Shown here in pieces: positions 9,781 through 21,184 of a stretch of 21,184 bases of DNA. A program made the translations under genes and the position numbers. Location: the NCBI GenBank assembly GCA_902459845.2, contig CABPSV020000250.1, forward strand, positions 1 through 21,184. The letters are read 5' to 3'. The stretch is from Hepatocystis sp. ex Piliocolobus tephrosceles. Taxonomy: Eukaryota > Apicomplexa > Aconoidasida > Haemosporida > Plasmodiidae. The stretch's first letter is position 1; every line of letters starts with the position of its first letter. The notes beneath the pieces are model-generated. The model was not told the origin of the DNA, did not search any database, and worked only from the letters and a program-made list of their open reading frames with translations.

Positions 9781-10646
9781 GCAAATTGCCAATAAAATAA
9801 ACAAAAAGGGGCTTAACACATAAAAATGTTCATATTAATGCCGAATTTGAATAGATTAATGTATTATACGCATACAGACAAAGACACATACACAGACACG
9901 TACACGCATTGAACGTACCTGCAAATATAATTTTGCTATAGCAGAAACCGTTGTATAGTTATTTTTTGTGTTATTTTTTTTTATCGTTAAAGCTAGAGAT
10001 GAAAATATGTTGACGTTTCTTAAATCCATTATTGTATAATACTTTAATATATATGCAACATCGATTAGATTAAAAAGTGTATTATTTTTTTGTATATAAT
10101 TAGTAATATTTATAACTAATTCGTTGTTATATAAATTTAAATTTGTTAACCCTTTTATTAAATAAATTATATCATCTTTAACAATGTGAGAAACTTTTTT
10201 ATTTATATGTTGAATTAATAATAAATCGAAATCAGTATTTATTTTTAATGTGTTTTTGACAAATGAAAAAATATAAAATAAATAACTGTTATTTTTAACA
10301 CTAGCCATTGTTATAAAATTATCTTTATAACAATTTATTATATTTAACCATATATCATTTTTAACATTTGGTAATAATGATAAAGACCTAGTCAAATTTA
10401 TAATTTCATAATTTTTGTATAAGTTTTTATTTACATAAGTTGTTATTAATTCAAATATAGTGTCGTATAATTGTTTATTAACAGGCATTTCTATTTTTGT
10501 AATACCATATAAAACATTTTTTATATCATTATAGTGTACTTTTTTTATAAAATAAATACAATAGTTGTTAATAATATATATTATATCTTTGTAATATTTT
10601 TTATTTTTTAAATTTTTTACTCTGTTCGTATACTCTGTAATGGCTC

Positions 10647-10677
<31 letters not shown>

Positions 10678-12132
10678 CACTTTGTTGGACAGATGACTAT
10701 TTTTTAAAGCCTTTTTAGAAATATCATATATATATACTACTTCGGTTGGATTTGTATGAATACAATTGGGTACATTATTGTAGCTGTTTATAATATAATT
10801 GTATAAATTTTTATCTATATTTATATTATATTTTAAATATGTTTTTTGTTTCCCATATGCGTAAATAATAGAAGGAATAATATTTTCATATTTATAAGAA
10901 CCATTATTGTAGCTTAAATGTACCTTCATGTCGTCAATATCATCATGTACCTTCATACTGTCTACATCATCATATGTACATTCATTTTTATTACCCTTAT
11001 CTTTATCCTTATTTTTTATAAAGGATAGAGGCTTTTTTGAAAATACGCGATCAGAGGAAATGTGTTTTTCTTTTGAAACATTATTAGATAATGTATTGGT
11101 TTGACAGATTTTGTTGTTATTATAGTGCTGGTAATTCGATTCGTTTTGTGTCTTGTTTGTTTTGGAATAGTCGTTTTTATGCGCACTACTATTGTCAGGT
11201 GTACTATTACCAGTAGTACTGTTGCCATAATTAGTATCATTATACGAAGCAGAATTTACATTGAATGCATCGTCTAACACATTCGTACTTTCATTTATAA
11301 CACCCTCTTTAAGCAACCTCTTGTGCATAAGTAATCGTAAACGTAAGGTTAATAAAGAAAAATATTTTTCGGATTTTATATTAGCATTACTTATACTCCA
11401 TAGTATTGAACCTATACATTGTTCATTCATATCAGAATAAAACGTTAATAATTTATTTAATAATACTTCAAAAATTTGTATATTTATATTTTTATATTTA
11501 CTATATGTATTTAAAATAATACATATATCTAATAAATTTAATTGATCTGATATTTCCAATATTCGATTAATAATTATATTATAAATATCAGTATCGTTAA
11601 AATTCAAATTGCTTAACCCTTTTAATATTAATGAACAATCCCTTCCACTAAATCTATTATTCCATTTTTTAATTTCTTTTTTAAAAAATAATAACATTTC
11701 TTTATTTGTATATTTAATCTTGCCCATACTATATATAACAAGTGCTAACTCTTTACAGTCTATATCGTTTAATAATATATGTAATGCTTGTTTCCATATA
11801 GCATCATAAAAACTTGTATTGTTATAATTTATAAAACTATAGTGATGTAAAATCATAACTATTTCGCTAGTTCTCATAAACTTAATAAAAGGTAATATGT
11901 CATTAGTATAATTTGTTAATTCATATTTGTTTACTCGAAATATATTATGAAAATCTCTACATAAAGAAGATAAATTACCTATACTGATTTTTTTTATACC
12001 TAAAATCATTTTATAATTGATTATTGAGTCATCTTTTTCATTTTTTATTTTTTCTTTCATAGAACTGTAATAACACAGTCTTTTACATTTTATAGGTTTC
12101 CCTAATGGGATTATATTCAGTCGGTTTATCAT
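9535..12132 (-). CDS. Helical-repeat (heptatricopeptide/OPR-type) protein, probably mitochondrial, two exons
   Basis: Exon 1 is 12132-9919 (738 residues) and exon 2 is 9636-9535 (33 residues plus TAA), giving 771 residues. The splice is CAG|GTACGT to TTATAG|ATG, phase 0. Repeated helix pairs of about 35-40 residues carry patterns such as LALVIYSMGKIKY, CSLILKGLSNLNF, ICIILNTYSKYKN and IGSILWSISNANI (residues 128-265), and again after a central disordered block (about 280-410) up to the C-terminus. These resemble the heptatricopeptide and octotricopeptide repeats of organellar RNA-binding proteins. The N-terminus (MINRLNIIPLGKPIKCKRLC) is basic, nearly free of acidic residues and followed by YYSS, like a mitochondrial presequence, so I keep the first Met. 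No C-terminal RAP domain is visible. A role with mitochondrial rRNA fragments or mitoribosomes is inferred. Without splicing, translation would end in a 20-residue unrelated tail. Confidence 0.75.
9637..9918 (-). other. Intron of the helical-repeat gene
   Basis: A 282-base intron on the minus strand, donor GTACGT and acceptor TTTTTTATAG. It contains an A run (T on the plus strand, near 9750-9777). Splicing replaces the Val/Cys-rich readthrough tail with an acidic end (MDIYPKVIEDIL...CDEE), which looks more protein-like. Confidence 0.8.
10648..10677 (-). repeat. (AAC)10 poly-asparagine run
   Basis: Ten perfect AAC codons encode ten Asn in the helical-repeat protein. Asn is encoded here only by AAC, unlike the AAT-dominated runs in the kinesin. 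Confidence 0.95.
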
Positions 12133-12276
12133 ACTTTTGTTACATGAGGAAATTCATATAAACTATCTATTAATGGGATGTGTTTTTGCGTTGTTTGTGA
12201 TGCCAAAATATTTTACAAAAAAAAAAAAAAAAAATAATAATAATAAAAAAAAAATATGCAATTAAATTATTGAGTT

Positions 12277-12380
12277 AAATTGTTTGATTAAATTGTTTGA
12301 TTAAATTGTTTGATTAAATTGTTTGATTAAATTGTTTGATTAAATTGTTTGATTAAATTGTTTGATTAAATTGTTTGATT
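12277..12380 (+). repeat. 13-bp minisatellite, 8 perfect units
   Basis: Eight identical tandem copies of AAATTGTTTGATT, with a diverged copy on the left (AAATTATTGAGTT) and a partial one on the right. It lies about 145-250 bases upstream of the helical-repeat start codon, so in its promoter or 5' UTR. Confidence 0.97.
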
Positions 12381-12599
12381 AAATTATTGTAAGGCGAGTG
12401 GAAAGGGAGGAAGAAAAGTATTAAACATTATTTAGCAATTTATTTATAACGTAAAAAAAAAAAAATGAAATCAAAAAATAACAGAAAAAAAAAAAAAAAA
12501 TAGGAGAAAAAGTAGAAGTGAAAACAAAAGAGGAAACGACAACAAAAGGGATTTATACATTCATACATAATTATTCTACCATTTTAACAAAAAGAAAGG

Positions 12600-12644
<45 letters not shown>

Positions 12645-12900
12645 TTGAAGATTGACGTTTCTGATTTGTTTTAACAAGTGTTTTTTCTTTGTAATTTGGT
12701 TGTTCTTGAAACTGTTCCTTTTCGGTTTATTCTTTTTTATATTTATTAATTTCGGATATAATTTTTGCTTTTCCTTTTTTTTTATATTTTTATTTAAAAT
12801 TTGATACAACAATTCGATTAAAAAAAAAAAAAAAAAAAAAAAGGCAAGTATAAATAGCAATAGATAGTGAGCGACATTAATTGACAACAGTACGTAATAA

Positions 12901-12970
12901 TGGATAGTAGTAGATAGTTGTAGATAGTAGTAGATAGTAGTGGATAGTGGTATATAGTAGTAGATAGTAA
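12901..12970 (+). repeat. 10-bp minisatellite, 7 units
   Basis: Seven tandem units of about TAGATAGTAG with single-base variants, in strict 10-bp phase. Flanking DNA on both sides has degenerate copies. Confidence 0.9.
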
Positions 12971-13339
12971 TAAGTATCCACCAATGGAAACTCCTTTTGT
13001 TTCGCTTCTTTTTTCCCCTTTTTTTTTTTTTCCCTTTTTTAAGTTTATTCAACGTTTCTACAAAATTTGCGAACCACACTACGAGCTCTACTTGTTCTTA
13101 TTTTTAAACCTATAGCTTAAGGTATTCACTACCATAGGTATATTTTTTCAGACACAAATATTATAGTTCTGGGCAAGAATTTGTACTTACGCAGATACAT
13201 ATGTATATAAAATATATATATATATATACATACATACATAATACATATACGTGTGTGATTCTTTTTCCCCCTTTTTTAAGTAAATTTATTGTACCAATCT
13301 TTTTTTCTGTTTCTTACTTTTGTATGTGGTAAAAAAAAA

Positions 13340-13389
<50 letters not shown>

Positions 13390-14082
13390 TTATAATGTAG
13401 TTGCATGTGTATGTTGCAAGAAATATGTACATACATGCAGACATATTTGTATAATAGGTATAACGCAAGAAAAACAAAAGTGACTCTTGTTTTATCAATA
13501 TTATGTTGTGAAAAAAAAAAAAAAAAAAAAAAAATCACCATACTCGTGTGGCACGGTATGTACATATATATATACAACGTGTCTGTATGTGTTTATTTAA
13601 CTTTCCGTTTTGTATGACGGTAATTTTGAAGTAAAAAATTTGATTATATTTTAACATGAATTAAAAAGGATTATATTTGAATAATGCAGTTTTTTATTTG
13701 GCTTGTAGTATATACCAACATGTATATATATATATATATATATTGTCTGAAAGTTGTAAATTGCTAAATATGTACTACAATAAAAAAAAAAAAAATAAAT
13801 AAAATAAAATAAAATAAAAACGTTTTAGACTTATATATATATATATATATATTTTTTTTTTACGTTTTTACTTGTGTAATTTTTATATTTGCATAATCAT
13901 GTATTTTGTATTTTAAGCAATGTAAAAAAAATGAAAAGACGACAAAAAAAACGCATTATGGGGAAAAATATTATTGCATTTATAAGCACATGCATACGTG
14001 CATATATATATATATATATATATAATCAATTAAAAGAATAAAAATATAAGCACAATAGACAAGAATAACAGCTCCAACTCGA

Positions 14083-14129
14083 ATGAAAAAAAAAAAAATA
14101 TATCAAAAAAAAAAAAAAAAAAAAAAAAA

Positions 14130-14151
<22 letters not shown>
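14083..14151 (+). promoter_or_regulatory. Upstream ORF overlapping the kinesin start
   Basis: An ATG at 14083 opens a 22-codon frame (two Lys blocks, then WNIKKL) that stops at 14149-14151, beyond the kinesin ATG at 14130 and in another frame. A scanning ribosome starting here would miss the main start, so it could lower kinesin translation if the transcript begins upstream of it. Whether it is transcribed is not visible. Confidence 0.5.

Positions 14152-21184
<7,033 letters not shown>

Larger units (their letters stand above)
12133..14129. promoter_or_regulatory. Divergent intergenic region (helical-repeat / kinesin promoters)
   Basis: About 2 kb lie between two divergent start codons. It should contain both promoters and 5' UTRs. 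I see no convincing gene; the longest open frame (minus, 12576-13079) is made of a minisatellite and homopolymers. Long tracts are A43 (12600-12642), A9T11 then C then T37 (13331-13388), an A24 run near 13510-13533, an (AAAAT)n patch near 13794-13820 and TA tracts near 13721-13742 and 13833-13851. Confidence 0.6.

Noticed and set aside
9856..9918. Unspliced end of the helical-repeat gene (Val/Arg/Cys-rich tail)
   Set aside because: A consensus CAG|GTACGT donor and an in-phase TATAG acceptor lead to a normal acidic C-terminus; the readthrough tail is translated (ACAC)n-type intron sequence.
12576..13079. A 167-codon minus-strand open frame in the divergent intergenic region
   Set aside because: It is composed of a poly-Phe run from an A43 tract, a Tyr/Thr stretch from the 10-bp minisatellite and Lys runs. 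It has no recognisable domain and probably reflects composition.
13331..13388. A9T11 plus T37 as a hairpin terminator or ncRNA
   Set aside because: An A-run next to a T-run is common in this composition and no stable stem with other bases is visible.

Overview
The window is nuclear DNA from a very AT-rich apicomplexan, almost certainly Plasmodium or a close haemosporidian relative. The evidence is the extreme A+T content between genes, long poly(dA)/poly(dT) and (TA)n tracts, lysine- and asparagine-rich proteins with large low-complexity insertions, and short introns with GT..AG ends and T-rich acceptors. I cannot name the species from this window. The Gly/Ser (GGT/AGT) tracts and the 65-base A run may help place it.

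Layout, left to right. (1) Positions 1-4970, plus strand: a SEN1/senataxin-like superfamily 1 RNA/DNA helicase, cut off at its 5' end by the window edge. (2) Positions 4971-5922: a convergent intergenic region with a 23-bp minisatellite, a G-rich patch and a 65-base A run. (3) Positions 5923-6849, minus strand: a PI31-like proteasome regulator. (4) Positions 6850-8517: a divergent promoter region. (5) Positions 8518-9384, plus strand: mitochondrial ribosomal protein L43 (mL43) in two exons. (6) Positions 9535-12132, minus strand: a protein of helical repeats (heptatricopeptide/OPR type), probably mitochondrial, in two exons. (7) Positions 12133-14129: a second divergent promoter region with two minisatellites. 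(8) Positions 14130-21184, plus strand: a giant kinesin, closest to the kinesin-4 (KIF4/KIF21) family, still open at the right edge after 2351 codons.

The five genes do not form one pathway. Two share a compartment: mL43 and the helical-repeat protein both point to the mitochondrial ribosome or its fragmented rRNA, and they are convergent neighbours. The helicase (nuclear RNA/transcription), PI31 (proteasome) and kinesin (microtubules) are ordinary eukaryotic housekeeping classes. I saw no tRNA, rRNA, transposon, CRISPR array or virus-like element.

The most unusual material lies inside the two large genes: a pure 52-codon AAT run inside the kinesin motor domain, several in-frame minisatellites, cysteine clusters outside the motor, a roughly 335-residue insertion between helicase motifs, and a 29-base A run inside a coding region. 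The kinesin start codon is also the last base of a 26-base A run and is overlapped by a short upstream ORF.
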